Positions 49,947-58,234 of a DNA stretch of 64,000 nucleotides are shown one piece after another (the first letter of the stretch is position 1; every line of letters begins with the position of its first letter). The notes beneath the pieces were generated by a model. The model was not told the origin of the DNA, searched no databases, and saw only the letters and a list, made by a program, of their open reading frames with translations. This DNA is from Actinoplanes subtropicus (lineage in GTDB: Bacteria; Actinomycetota; Actinomycetes; Mycobacteriales; Micromonosporaceae). The DNA is taken from NCBI RefSeq assembly GCF_000721705.1, contig NZ_JOJL01000001.1, positions 391,312 to 455,311 of the forward strand, read 5' to 3'. Both the position numbers and the translations under genes were made by a program.

Positions 49947-50036
49947 AGATACCTTTGGGAAACCTGCCCGAGTTCACCTGTGGCGGCGCACGTGGGAGGC
50001 TGGGTTTTTGACGCGATGAGCGATGGGTAGCGGGCC

Positions 50037-51200
50037 ATGGGCATGATCAAGGTCGTCGGGCTGGTGCTGCACCCCCGCCGGGATTGCGGCTCGGCGATCG
50101 ACGCCATAGTCGCCTGGGCCAACCGGCGGGAGGTCACCGTCCTCGGCCTGCACGACGAGATCAACCGGATCGACTGCGAGGCCGTCGCGGTCAGCACCGA
50201 GGAGATGGTCGAGCGGGCCAGCATGCTGGTCAGCCTGGGCGGCGACGGCACCATGCTGCGCACGATGCGGCTGGTCGAGGGCCGCAAGACGCCGGTGCTC
50301 GGGGTCAACGTCGGCCGGCTCGGCTTCCTCGCCGAGGTCGACCTGCCCGACCTGCCGGCCGCGCTCTCCGCGATCGACGAGCACCGGTTCACCGTCGAGT
50401 CGCGCACGGCGGTGCGCACCGTGCTGCCCGACGGCAAGGAGGTCTCGGCGTTCAACGACATCGCCCTGGTCCGGGTGCCCGGCGACGGCCTCGCCGCGGT
50501 CGGCATCGCGGTCGAGGGGCAGAACTTCGTGAATTACGCGGCCGACGCGGTGATCGTCTCCACGCCGACCGGCTCCACGGCGTATTCCTTCTCGGCCGGC
50601 GGCCCGATCGTCTCGCCGAACGTGGAGGGCCTGATCGTCAGCGCCTCGGCCGCGCACTCGTCGTTCAACCGCTCGCTGATGCTGGCGCTGAGCGAGCGGC
50701 TCGAGCTGGACGTGCTACCCACCAGCGGCCGCCTCGCCGTCGAGGTGGACGGGATCATCGAGGGCTACGTCGGCGGCGACGAGAAGCTCGAGATCGAGCC
50801 GGTCCCGGCCGCCGCTCAGGTGGTCCGCCTGGGCAACTCCTCGTTCTACGAGCGGGCCCGGCGCAAGCTGCGGGTCGAGGGCAGCGCCCAGGTCGGCGTG
50901 CGCGACCCGGCCGACTCCGCCGTCGTGGTCGACGCCTTCGAGCGGCAGCGCTACGAGATCCTGCTCGGCGGCGAGGTGGCCGGGGTGCTGCATTACCGTC
51001 GGCACGGCGACAAAGTGGAGCTGCAACACACCGAGATCGAGCAGTCCTTCTCCGGCCAGGGCCTGGCCAGCCGGCTGGCCGCGGCCGCGCTCGACGACGC
51101 CCGCGCCCGCGCCACCCCGGTCATCGTCACCTGCCCCTTCGTCACCGGCTACCTCGAACGTCACCCGGAATACTCCGACCTGCTATCAGATGGGGTTTGA
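50037..51200 (+). CDS. NAD kinase fused to a NATD1-type acetyltransferase domain
   Basis: 387 residues. Residues about 4-285 are an NAD kinase: GGDGT (68-72), AFNDIALVR, STPTGSTAYSFSAGGPIVSP. Residues about 300-383 match the short GNAT domain NATD1: GGEVAGVLHYRR, QHTEIEQSFSGQGLASRLAAAAL and VTCPFVTGYLERHPEY. NAD kinase makes NADP+ from NAD+ and ATP; typical enzymes end near 290 residues. The following flavoprotein gene begins after three bases, and NADPH is the expected donor for such reductases. Fusion seen directly; function of the extra domain inferred only. Confidence 0.9.
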   Translation: MGMIKVVGLVLHPRRDCGSAIDAIVAWANRREVTVLGLHDEINRIDCEAVAVSTEEMVERASMLVSLGGDGTMLRTMRLVEGRKTPVLGVNVGRLGFLAEVDLPDLPAALSAIDEHRFTVESRTAVRTVLPDGKEVSAFNDIALVRVPGDGLAAVGIAVEGQNFVNYAADAVIVSTPTGSTAYSFSAGGPIVSPNVEGLIVSASAAHSSFNRSLMLALSERLELDVLPTSGRLAVEVDGIIEGYVGGDEKLEIEPVPAAAQVVRLGNSSFYERARRKLRVEGSAQVGVRDPADSAVVVDAFERQRYEILLGGEVAGVLHYRRHGDKVELQHTEIEQSFSGQGLASRLAAAALDDARARATPVIVTCPFVTGYLERHPEYSDLLSDGV

Positions 51201-51203
51201 CAC

Positions 51204-52862
51204 ATGGGCCATCCCGCCATCCTGACCGTCGACGACGACCCCTCGGTCTCCCGCGCGATCGCCCGCGACCTGCGGCGCAAGTACGGCGAGGAGTACCGCA
51301 TCCTGCGTGCCTCCTCCGCCGCCGAGGCGCTGGACGCGCTGCGCGAGCTCAAGCTGCGCGGCGGCCGGGTCGCCGTCATGCTGGCCGACTACCGGATGCC
51401 GCAGATGAACGGCATCGAATTCCTGGAGCAGGCGATGGACCTGTTCCCGAACGCCCGCCGGGCGCTGCTGACCGCGTATGCGGACACCGACGCGGCGATC
51501 CAGGCGATCAACGTGGTCGACGTCGACCACTACCTGCTCAAGCCGTGGGACCCGCCGGAGGAGAAGCTCTACCCGGTGCTCGACGCGCTGCTCGACGCGT
51601 GGCGGGCCACCGGCGACCGCGAGCTCGAGGACATCCGGGTGGTCGGGCACCGCTGGTCCGAGCCGTCCTACCAGATCCGCGACTTCCTGGCCCGCAACCT
51701 GGTCCCGTACCGGTGGCTCGGCGCCGACGAGCCGGAGGGCCGCCGACTGCTGGAGGCGGCCGGGATGGGTCCCGAGTCGGTGCCGCTGGTGGTCACCGCG
51801 GACGGGCGGGCGATGTCCCAGCCCAGCACCGGCGAGGTGGCCGAGGCGGCCGGGCTCAGCACCACGCCCGGGCGCGACTTCTACGACCTGATCATCGTGG
51901 GCGGCGGCCCGGCCGGGCTCGGCGCGGCCGTCTACGGCGCCTCCGAGGGGCTCAAGACGCTGCTGGTCGAGCGCTCGGCGGTGGGCGGCCAGGCGGGGCA
52001 GAGCTCCCGGATCGAGAACTATCTGGGCTTTCCGGACGGGATCTCCGGCGCGCAGCTGACCGACCGGGCCCGCCGGCAGGCCGGCAAGTTCGAGGCCGAG
52101 GTGCTCAACACCCGCGAGGTCACCGGCCTGCGGCAGGACGGCTCGGCCCGCACGCTGACCTTCGCCGACGGCGGCGAGATCTCGGCGCACTCGATCGTGC
52201 TGGCCACGGGGGTCGCGTACCGGCCGCTGGCGGCCGACGGGGTCGCCCGGCTCACCGGCTCGGGCGTCTACTACGGCTCCGCCTCGACCGAGGGGCCGGC
52301 GTGTGCGGGCGCCGACGTCTTCATCGTCGGCGGGGCCAACTCGGCCGGCCAAGCGGCGCTGTTCTTCGCCCGGTACGCCAAGAAGGTCACCCTGCTGGTC
52401 CGCGGCGATTCGCTCGAGTCGTCGATGTCGTACTACCTGATCCAGCAGATCGCCCGCACCGAGAACGTCGAGGTGCGCACGAACTGCGAGGTGATCGGCG
52501 CGCACGGCGACGGCCACCTGCAGGCCATCACGATCTGCGAGAACAAGGGCACGCTGGAGACCACGGTCGAGTGCGGCGCCCTGTTCATCTTCATCGGCGC
52601 CGAGCCGCGGACCGACTGGCTGGGCGGGACGGTCGCCCGCGACGACAAGGGCTTCGTCTTCACCGGCCCCGATCTGCTGGCGAACGGATCCCGTCCGAAG
52701 GGATGGGATCGGGACCGCGATCCGTTCTACCTGGAGTGCAGTGTTCCCGGCATCTTCGCCGCCGGCGACGTCCGGGCCAACTCCGTCAAGCGGGTGGCCT
52801 CGGCGGTCGGCGAGGGCGCGATGGCCGTCACGCTGGTCCATCGTTACCTGGAGGCGCAGTAA
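51204..52862 (+). CDS. Response regulator fused to a thioredoxin-reductase-like flavoprotein
   Basis: 552 residues. Receiver domain 1-125 with acidic pocket (TVDDDPS), phosphoacceptor D62 (MLADYRMPQMNG), T (LLTAYAD) and K (LLKPWD). A linker, then a FAD/NAD(P) domain: LIIVGGGPAGLGAAVYGASE, VGGQAGQSSRIENYLGFPDG, FIVGGANSAGQAALFFARYA, and the final GIFAAGDVRANSVKRVA. The CxxC redox pair expected in thioredoxin reductase is absent (YYGSASTEGPACAG at that place). So it is probably an NADPH-linked flavin signal transducer, not a disulfide reductase. It overlaps the kinase gene by one base. Confidence 0.9.
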   Translation: MGHPAILTVDDDPSVSRAIARDLRRKYGEEYRILRASSAAEALDALRELKLRGGRVAVMLADYRMPQMNGIEFLEQAMDLFPNARRALLTAYADTDAAIQAINVVDVDHYLLKPWDPPEEKLYPVLDALLDAWRATGDRELEDIRVVGHRWSEPSYQIRDFLARNLVPYRWLGADEPEGRRLLEAAGMGPESVPLVVTADGRAMSQPSTGEVAEAAGLSTTPGRDFYDLIIVGGGPAGLGAAVYGASEGLKTLLVERSAVGGQAGQSSRIENYLGFPDGISGAQLTDRARRQAGKFEAEVLNTREVTGLRQDGSARTLTFADGGEISAHSIVLATGVAYRPLAADGVARLTGSGVYYGSASTEGPACAGADVFIVGGANSAGQAALFFARYAKKVTLLVRGDSLESSMSYYLIQQIARTENVEVRTNCEVIGAHGDGHLQAITICENKGTLETTVECGALFIFIGAEPRTDWLGGTVARDDKGFVFTGPDLLANGSRPKGWDRDRDPFYLECSVPGIFAAGDVRANSVKRVASAVGEGAMAVTLVHRYLEAQ

Positions 52863-54328
52863 TGGCCGATCTTGATGAAGTACGGCTCGTCCCCTGCGAG
52901 CCCGGCGTGCTCTCCCCGGAGGAGCTGCGCACGCTGTTCCTGTTCGAGAAGCTGACCGACGAGCAGCTGAGCTGGATCGCCGAGCACGGCTGCACCATGC
53001 ACATGCCGGCCGGCGGCGTGGTGATCCGCGAGGGCGACCCGGCCGAGCAGTTCTTCGTGCTGCTCAGCGGCACCATCGCGCTGTCCCGCAAGGTCGGGCA
53101 GGACGACGTCCAGACCACCCGCACCGAGCAGCGCGGCGTCTACATGGGCGCGACCCAGGCCTACCTGCGCGACGACGGCGTCCCCCGGAAATACATGGCG
53201 ACCATGCGGGCGCTCGACGACGCCGACTTCTTCGTGATGGCGGCGAGCGACTTCAGTCACATGATGCGCGAGTGGTTCCCGATGGCGATCCATCTCCTCG
53301 AGGGCCTCGCGCTGGGCATGCGCAGCACCGCCGCGGCGATCAGCGAGCGCCAGCGGCTCACCGCGCTCGGCGCGCTCTCGGCCGGCCTCATGCACGAGCT
53401 GAACAACCCGGCCGCGGCCGCCTCCCGGGCCGCCGAGTCGCTGCGTCAGCGGGTCGCCGGCATGCGGCACAAGCTGGCCATGCTCGCGGCCGGCAAGGTG
53501 CCGCCGGACCGGCTCGTGGCCCTCGCCGAACTGCAGGAGGACGTCATCGAGCGGGCCGCCAAGGCGCCCGCGCTCACCGCCATGCAGACCGCCGATCTCG
53601 AGGACGAGCTGGGCGAGTGGATGGAGGAGCGCAGCATCACCGGCGGCTGGGACCTGGCGGCGGTCTTCGCCCAGGGCGGCCTCGACCGCGACTGCCTCAA
53701 TGAGATCGAGACCCGGGTCGGCGCGCCCGAGCTGCTCGACCAGGCGATTCACTGGATCGGGTACGCGCTGGAGACCGAGCAGCTGATGACCGACATCGAG
53801 GACGCCACCGGCCGGGTCTCCACGCTGGTCAACGCCGCGAAGCAGTACTCGCAGATGGACCGGGCCGCGCACCAGTGGATCGATGTGCACAGCGGCCTGA
53901 AGTCGACCCTGGTCATGCTCAACCACAAGATCGGCACCGGGATCAAGGTCGTGAAGGACTTCGACCGTACGCTGCCGCAGATCCCCGCCCACCCGGCCGA
54001 GCTGAACCAGGTGTGGACCAACCTGATCGACAACGCGGTCCAGGCGATGAACGGCGTCGGCACGCTGACGATCAAGACGTACCGCGAGGACGACAACGTG
54101 ATCGTCTCGGTCGGCGACACCGGGCCGGGCGTGCCGGAGGACATCAAGAAGCGGGTCTTCGAGCCGTTCTTCACCACCAAGCCGGTCGGCCAGGGCACCG
54201 GCCTCGGGCTGGACATCTCGTACCGGATCGTGGTCAACGGCCACGGCGGCGACATCGTGCTCGAGTCGCAGCCGGGCGACACGAAGTTCAAGGTGCGGCT
54301 GCCGTTGGCGGAACCGTCGTCGGCCTGA
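52862..54328 (+). CDS. Histidine kinase with cyclic-nucleotide-binding (cNMP) domain
   Basis: 488 residues from ATG 52862. cNMP-fold domain about 25-145 (LFLFEKLTDEQLSWIAEHG, VVIREGDPAEQFFVLLSGTI). Dimerisation box with His: ALSAGLMHELNNPAAAASRA. ATPase N-box NQVWTNLIDNAVQAM, G-boxes GDTGPGVPED and GQGTGLGLDIS. No membrane segment, so cytoplasmic sensing. Likely cognate of the response regulator-flavoprotein before it. Confidence 0.93.
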   Translation: MADLDEVRLVPCEPGVLSPEELRTLFLFEKLTDEQLSWIAEHGCTMHMPAGGVVIREGDPAEQFFVLLSGTIALSRKVGQDDVQTTRTEQRGVYMGATQAYLRDDGVPRKYMATMRALDDADFFVMAASDFSHMMREWFPMAIHLLEGLALGMRSTAAAISERQRLTALGALSAGLMHELNNPAAAASRAAESLRQRVAGMRHKLAMLAAGKVPPDRLVALAELQEDVIERAAKAPALTAMQTADLEDELGEWMEERSITGGWDLAAVFAQGGLDRDCLNEIETRVGAPELLDQAIHWIGYALETEQLMTDIEDATGRVSTLVNAAKQYSQMDRAAHQWIDVHSGLKSTLVMLNHKIGTGIKVVKDFDRTLPQIPAHPAELNQVWTNLIDNAVQAMNGVGTLTIKTYREDDNVIVSVGDTGPGVPEDIKKRVFEPFFTTKPVGQGTGLGLDISYRIVVNGHGGDIVLESQPGDTKFKVRLPLAEPSSA

Positions 54329-54390
54329 CAGCGATTGTGGCGTGGCCCGCATGGTTGAACCGGGCCACGCCCGGGTAGCCTTCGTCGGCG

Positions 54391-55113
54391 ATGCCTGACC
54401 ACCCGTCGCGTAGGCGACTCCTGCTCGTCCTCGGCGCCGTGCTCATCGTGCTGGCCGCCGTCAACGTCGCCGACAAGTACGGCCCGCCCCACACCGGCCT
54501 GATCGCCGGGCCGGTCGTCGCCCTGGCGCTGGTGCTGCTGGCCCGCCGGGCCGGCCTGACCTGGCACGACCTGGGCCTGTCGAAACGCACGCTGCTGCCC
54601 GGTCTCAAGTACGCGATCGGCGCGATCGCCGCGGTTGCGGTCGTCTACGCGATCGGGGTCGCCCTGCCGTGGACCCGTCCGGCGTTCCACGATGTGCGCT
54701 ATCACCTGCACCTGAGTGCCGCCCTGATGACCGCCTTCATCGTCGTGCCGCTCGGCACGGTGCTGCTGGAGGAGGTGGCCTTCCGCGGCGTGCTCCTCGG
54801 CCTGGTCAACCGGCACCGCGGCGCGACGTGGGCGAGCATCACGTCGTCGGTCCTGTTCGGGCTGTGGCACATCCTGCCCTCGCTGCGGCTCAATCACGCG
54901 AATCAGGCGGTCGGGGCGGTGCTCGGCACGGGGATGGCCGGGCGGGTGCTCGCGGTGGCCGGGGTGGTCGCCTTCACCGCGCTGGCCGGGGTGCTGCTCT
55001 GCGAATTGCGCCGGCGCAGTGGCAGTCTGCTGGCCTCGGCCGCGCTGCACTGGGCCACCAACGGGCTGGGCCTGCTGGTCGCCGCCGCGCTCGCCGCGGT
55101 CCGCTTCGCCTGA
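54391..55113 (+). CDS. CPBP-family intramembrane metalloprotease
   Basis: 240 residues, about seven helices. Motifs: LEEVAFRGVLLG (EExxxR), SSVLFGLWHILPS (FxxxH) and ALHWATNGLG (HxxxN/B), the metal ligands of CAAX/CPBP proteases. Role unknown; may process membrane peptides. It starts 62 bases after the kinase gene. Confidence 0.9.
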   Translation: MPDHPSRRRLLLVLGAVLIVLAAVNVADKYGPPHTGLIAGPVVALALVLLARRAGLTWHDLGLSKRTLLPGLKYAIGAIAAVAVVYAIGVALPWTRPAFHDVRYHLHLSAALMTAFIVVPLGTVLLEEVAFRGVLLGLVNRHRGATWASITSSVLFGLWHILPSLRLNHANQAVGAVLGTGMAGRVLAVAGVVAFTALAGVLLCELRRRSGSLLASAALHWATNGLGLLVAAALAAVRFA

Positions 55114-55123
55114 TCGGCGGGCC

Positions 55124-55184
55124 GTCAATGTTGACGGTCAATGTTGACTATGTTGACTGCATCAACATGGCAGTCAACATAGTC
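55124..55184. terminator. GTTGAC repeat array and 15-bp hairpin between convergent genes
   Basis: GTCAATGTTGAC occurs twice (55124 and 55137, period 13). It is followed by GACTATGTTGACTGC (55146-55160), which is perfectly complementary to GCAGTCAACATAGTC (55170-55184) across a 9-base loop. The region is strikingly AT-rich. It ends at the stop of the TetR gene. A bidirectional terminator is the simplest reading; the repeated GTTGAC/GTCAAC sites could also bind a protein. Confidence 0.65.
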
Positions 55185-55770
55185 ACCATGTCGTCGCGCC
55201 GTTCGTCAGCAGCGTGACCAGTTCGTCGATCTGCGCGTCGTCGATCGGGTCGCGGGTGGCCAGCACCCGATACCAGATCAGACCGAAGACCAGGTCGGCG
55301 ATGGTCGCGGGCCGGGGGACCGGTGGCAGGTCGCCGCGGGTCCGGGCGCGTTCCACGAGTACGCCCAGGGCCTCCCGCCGGCGGACGAGGAAGCCGGCCC
55401 GGAAACGTACGCCGAAGTCGGGGTTGATCTGCGACTCGGCCATCAGCGCCCGCAGCACCTCGATCACCTGCGGCTTCCGTCCGAGCGCGAAGCTGGCCGT
55501 CAGGAACGCCCGCAGGTCGGCGGCGTAGCTGCCCTCGTCCGCGACCGGTATGTGCAGGTCGGCCGTCTCGGCCAGCGCCTCCAGCAGCACGTCCGCCTTG
55601 GACGGCCACCACCGGTAGATCGTCTGCTTCCCGGTGCCGGACCGCGCCGCGATGCCCTCGATGCTCAGCCCGGCGTAGCCCACCTCGGCCACCAGGCCGG
55701 CGGCGGCGGTCAGGATCGCCTGCCGGCTCTCCTCGCTTCTCTTGCGACCTGGGCGCGTCATGCGGGACAT
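55183..55770 (-). CDS. TetR-family regulator
   Basis: 195 residues (ATG 55770; an in-frame ATG at 55761 is also possible). HTH SIEGIAARSGTGKQTIYRWWPSKADVL. It has the TetR_C pattern of the group that controls nearby oxidoreductases. An inverted repeat in the 52-base gap to the divergent SDR gene is its likely operator. Confidence 0.92.
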   Translation of the reverse strand: MSRMTRPGRKRSEESRQAILTAAAGLVAEVGYAGLSIEGIAARSGTGKQTIYRWWPSKADVLLEALAETADLHIPVADEGSYAADLRAFLTASFALGRKPQVIEVLRALMAESQINPDFGVRFRAGFLVRRREALGVLVERARTRGDLPPVPRPATIADLVFGLIWYRVLATRDPIDDAQIDELVTLLTNGATTW

Positions 55771-55783
55771 GCTAGCTTAGAAA

Positions 55784-55805
55784 CGAACCGAGACGGACCG
55801 GTTCG
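55784..55805. promoter_or_regulatory. TetR operator between divergent TetR and SDR genes
   Basis: CGAACCG (55784-55790) and CGGTTCG (55799-55805) form a perfect 7-base inverted repeat with an 8-base spacer in the tetR/SDR gap. Confidence 0.68.
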
Positions 55806-55822
55806 AAATTAAGGAGCTCATC

Positions 55823-56521
55823 ATGACCGAAAGCACCGCTCTCGTCGTCGGGGGAACCTCCGGCATCGGGCTGGCCACCGCCCGCCTGCTGCGGCGGCGC
55901 GGCGCCACCGTGCACGTCGTCGGCCGCACCGAGCGGCCGGTCGAGCCCGAGCTGATCGCGCACTGGGCCGACGGCGGCGACCCCGGCCAGATCGCCGCCG
56001 TGGTCGACAAGGTCGGCGCGATCGACTGGCTGGTCGTCGCGCTCAGCGGCGCCGAGGGTGCCGGCCCGATCGCCGACCTCGACGTGGCCACCCTGCGCCG
56101 CGCCTTCGACGGCAAGTTCTGGGCACACCTGACCACCGTCCGGGCGGCCCTGCCACGCCTCGCCCCGACCGGCTCGATCACGCTGATCGGCGCCATCTCG
56201 GCCCGGGCCGCGATGCCCGGCACCGCCGGCCTGGCCGCGATCAACGGCGCGATCGAGGCGATGGTCAAGCCGCTCGCCGCCGAGCTCGCCCCGATCCGGG
56301 TCAACGGCGTGTCCCCCGGCCTGGTCGACACGCCGTGGTGGAGCGCGATCCCCGAGGAGCAGCGCCGCTCCTACTTCGAGCGGATGGCCGAGCGGCTGCC
56401 GACCCGCCGGGTGGCGACCGCGGAGGACGTGGCCGAGGTGGTCGCCCTCGCCGCGACCAACCCCAACCTCACCGGCACCGTCCTCGAGGCCGACGGCGGC
56501 GCCCGGCTCGCCGCTCTCTAG
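55823..56521 (+). CDS. Short-chain dehydrogenase (SDR) with altered active site
   Basis: 232 residues. Rossmann motif VVGGTSGIGLATA and a C-terminal LTGTVLEADGGARL are normal. The catalytic Tyr-x3-Lys is replaced: GLAAINGAIEAMVK stands where YxxxK is expected (L and N instead of Y and K), although a Ser (GAISARA) remains. AAGGAG precedes the ATG. Divergent from its probable TetR repressor. The 3' end overlaps the convergent sigma gene by 4 bases. Confidence 0.88.
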   Translation: MTESTALVVGGTSGIGLATARLLRRRGATVHVVGRTERPVEPELIAHWADGGDPGQIAAVVDKVGAIDWLVVALSGAEGAGPIADLDVATLRRAFDGKFWAHLTTVRAALPRLAPTGSITLIGAISARAAMPGTAGLAAINGAIEAMVKPLAAELAPIRVNGVSPGLVDTPWWSAIPEEQRRSYFERMAERLPTRRVATAEDVAEVVALAATNPNLTGTVLEADGGARLAAL

Positions 56522-57372
56522 GAGTCGTCGGGAAACAGGGTGATCGCCAGGATTCCGCTCGGCGTCGGGGTCAACACCGCCATCCCGTACGCCTGACCGT
56601 GCCACCGGGCCGCGACCGCCGACTGGCCGTTGACCACCATCGGGGTCATCTGCCAGTCGCCGGCCGCGCCCATCGCCGGCACCGCGAAGGCCAGGCACGC
56701 GTCCCGCCCGTCGGCCCAGGTGGCCGAGCCGGCCTGCTGGATCGAGGCGTCGGCCCGCAGCAGCTCCCGGAACGCCACCGGGTCGGCCGCCTCCCACGCC
56801 GCCATGTACCTCGCCAGCAGCTCCCGGGCCCGCGGATCGTCCGGCTCCAGCACCTGGTCGCGTCGCGGCGCCACCTCGTCGATCCGCCGCCGGGCCCGCT
56901 GCAACGCGCTCTTCACGGCCGGTACCGACAACTCCAGGATCTCCCCGGTCTCGGCCGCCGAGAACGCCAGCACCTCGCGGAGCAGCAGCACCGCGCGCTG
57001 CCGGGCCGGCAGGTACTGCAGCCCGGCCACGAACGCCAGCCGCACACTCTCCCGCTCGGTCACCGAGTCGGCCGGGTCCGCGGGGAACGGCCCGAGCCAG
57101 CCGTCGGCGCCCTCCGCGTCCGCCGGCAGCGCCCGCCGTCCCCGGCCGTCCAGCGCGGTGAGGCAGGCGTTCGTGGCGATCCGGTACAGCCAGGTGCGTA
57201 CGGACGATTGGTGGTGGAAGCCGTTCCAGCCGCGCAGCGCGCGCAGATACGTCTCCTGCACCGCGTCCTCGGCCTCGTCCCGCTCGCCGAGCATCCGGTA
57301 CGCGTGCGCGAGCAGCCCCCGCCGCTCCCGCTCGAAGGCCTCGGTCAGAGCCCCAGCCTGGGCCGTGTCCAC
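56518..57372 (-). CDS. SigG-like ECF sigma factor with SnoaL-like C-terminal domain
   Basis: 284 residues. Region 2 (YRMLGERDEAEDAVQETYLRAL) and region 4 (ETGEILELSVPAVKSALQRARRRI) are clear, followed by about 100 residues with a SnoaL-type fold (LLARYMAAWEAADPVAFREL, VVNGQSAVAARWHG). This architecture is that of the SigG/SigJ-type factors in which the extra domain replaces an anti-sigma factor. It overlaps the hydrolase gene by 28 bases. Confidence 0.92.
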   Translation of the reverse strand: MDTAQAGALTEAFERERRGLLAHAYRMLGERDEAEDAVQETYLRALRGWNGFHHQSSVRTWLYRIATNACLTALDGRGRRALPADAEGADGWLGPFPADPADSVTERESVRLAFVAGLQYLPARQRAVLLLREVLAFSAAETGEILELSVPAVKSALQRARRRIDEVAPRRDQVLEPDDPRARELLARYMAAWEAADPVAFRELLRADASIQQAGSATWADGRDACLAFAVPAMGAAGDWQMTPMVVNGQSAVAARWHGQAYGMAVLTPTPSGILAITLFPDDS

Positions 57373-58187
57373 GCCGCGAACCTCCCGATCGCCTCGTCGG
57401 CCTCCGCCGAGTATCCGGCCGCCATCTGGAACGTGTGCAACCGCCCGGGAAAGACGTCGAGCCGCGCCTCGACCCCGGCGTCCACGGCGAGCTTGGTCAA
57501 CAGTTCGCTCTCGCCGAGCAGCGCCTCGGCGCCGCCCACCTGCGTGTAGATCGGCGGGAGTCCGCGCAGGTCGGCGTGCAGCACGTTCACCGCCGGGTCG
57601 GTGCCGCTCACCTCCGGCGGCAGGTACGCGTCGATCAACCCGCGCACCATCGGCCGGGTGAAGAACACGTCGGTGGCGGCGTTCGTGTCGTAGCTGCTCG
57701 TGGCCAGCGCCGGATCCAGGTCGAGCCCCGGCGAGATCAGCAGCAGCGCCTCGGCCCCCGGCACCCGCAGCGCCGCGTGCACGGCCAGCCCGGCGCCCAC
57801 CGAGTCCCCGGCCAGGACCGTACGAAGTCCCTGGTCACGGACCCATCGATAGGCCGTCACCACGTCGTCGATCTGCGCCGGGTACCGGAAGGCGGGGGCG
57901 AGGCGATAGGTGGTGAGCAGCACCGGCACGCCGACCGCCTTGGCCAGGTGCCCGTACATCTTGCGGTGGGTGTAGAGCGACCCGCCGACGAACCCGCCGC
58001 CGTGCACGGCCACGATCGCCCGCCCTGGCGCGGCGTCGTGCGGCCGCAGCCACATGGCCGGCACCCCGCCGGCCGAGACCTCCAGGTAGTCGAGCCCGCG
58101 CGGCTCGGCGGTCACGTCACCCCAGTGGTCGCCGCCCGAGTTCCGGCCCGCGGCCCAGTTCGCGTACATCTCTTCGATGGCATCCAT
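57345..58187 (-). CDS. HSL-family alpha/beta hydrolase (acetyl-hydrolase type)
   Basis: 280 residues from the ATG at 58187 (an in-frame start at 58211 is less likely). Motifs: AVHGGGFVGGSL (oxyanion HGGG), VLAGDSVGAGLAV (nucleophile Ser) and catalytic His near RLHTFQMAAG. Cytoplasmic esterase/lipase type. The sigma gene overlaps its 3' end, so the two are cotranscribed. Confidence 0.9.
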   Translation of the reverse strand: MDAIEEMYANWAAGRNSGGDHWGDVTAEPRGLDYLEVSAGGVPAMWLRPHDAAPGRAIVAVHGGGFVGGSLYTHRKMYGHLAKAVGVPVLLTTYRLAPAFRYPAQIDDVVTAYRWVRDQGLRTVLAGDSVGAGLAVHAALRVPGAEALLLISPGLDLDPALATSSYDTNAATDVFFTRPMVRGLIDAYLPPEVSGTDPAVNVLHADLRGLPPIYTQVGGAEALLGESELLTKLAVDAGVEARLDVFPGRLHTFQMAAGYSAEADEAIGRFAAWTRPRLGL

Positions 58188-58234
58188 ACCGGTGCAGACC
58201 GGCCGGGCCACCGAAAGGAATCGTCAGGGGCGGG

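Noticed and set aside
55784..55805. SOS box (CGAAC ... GTTCG)
   Set aside because: The spacer between CGAAC and GTTCG is 12 bases instead of 4, and the site sits between a TetR gene and its likely target; read as a TetR operator.
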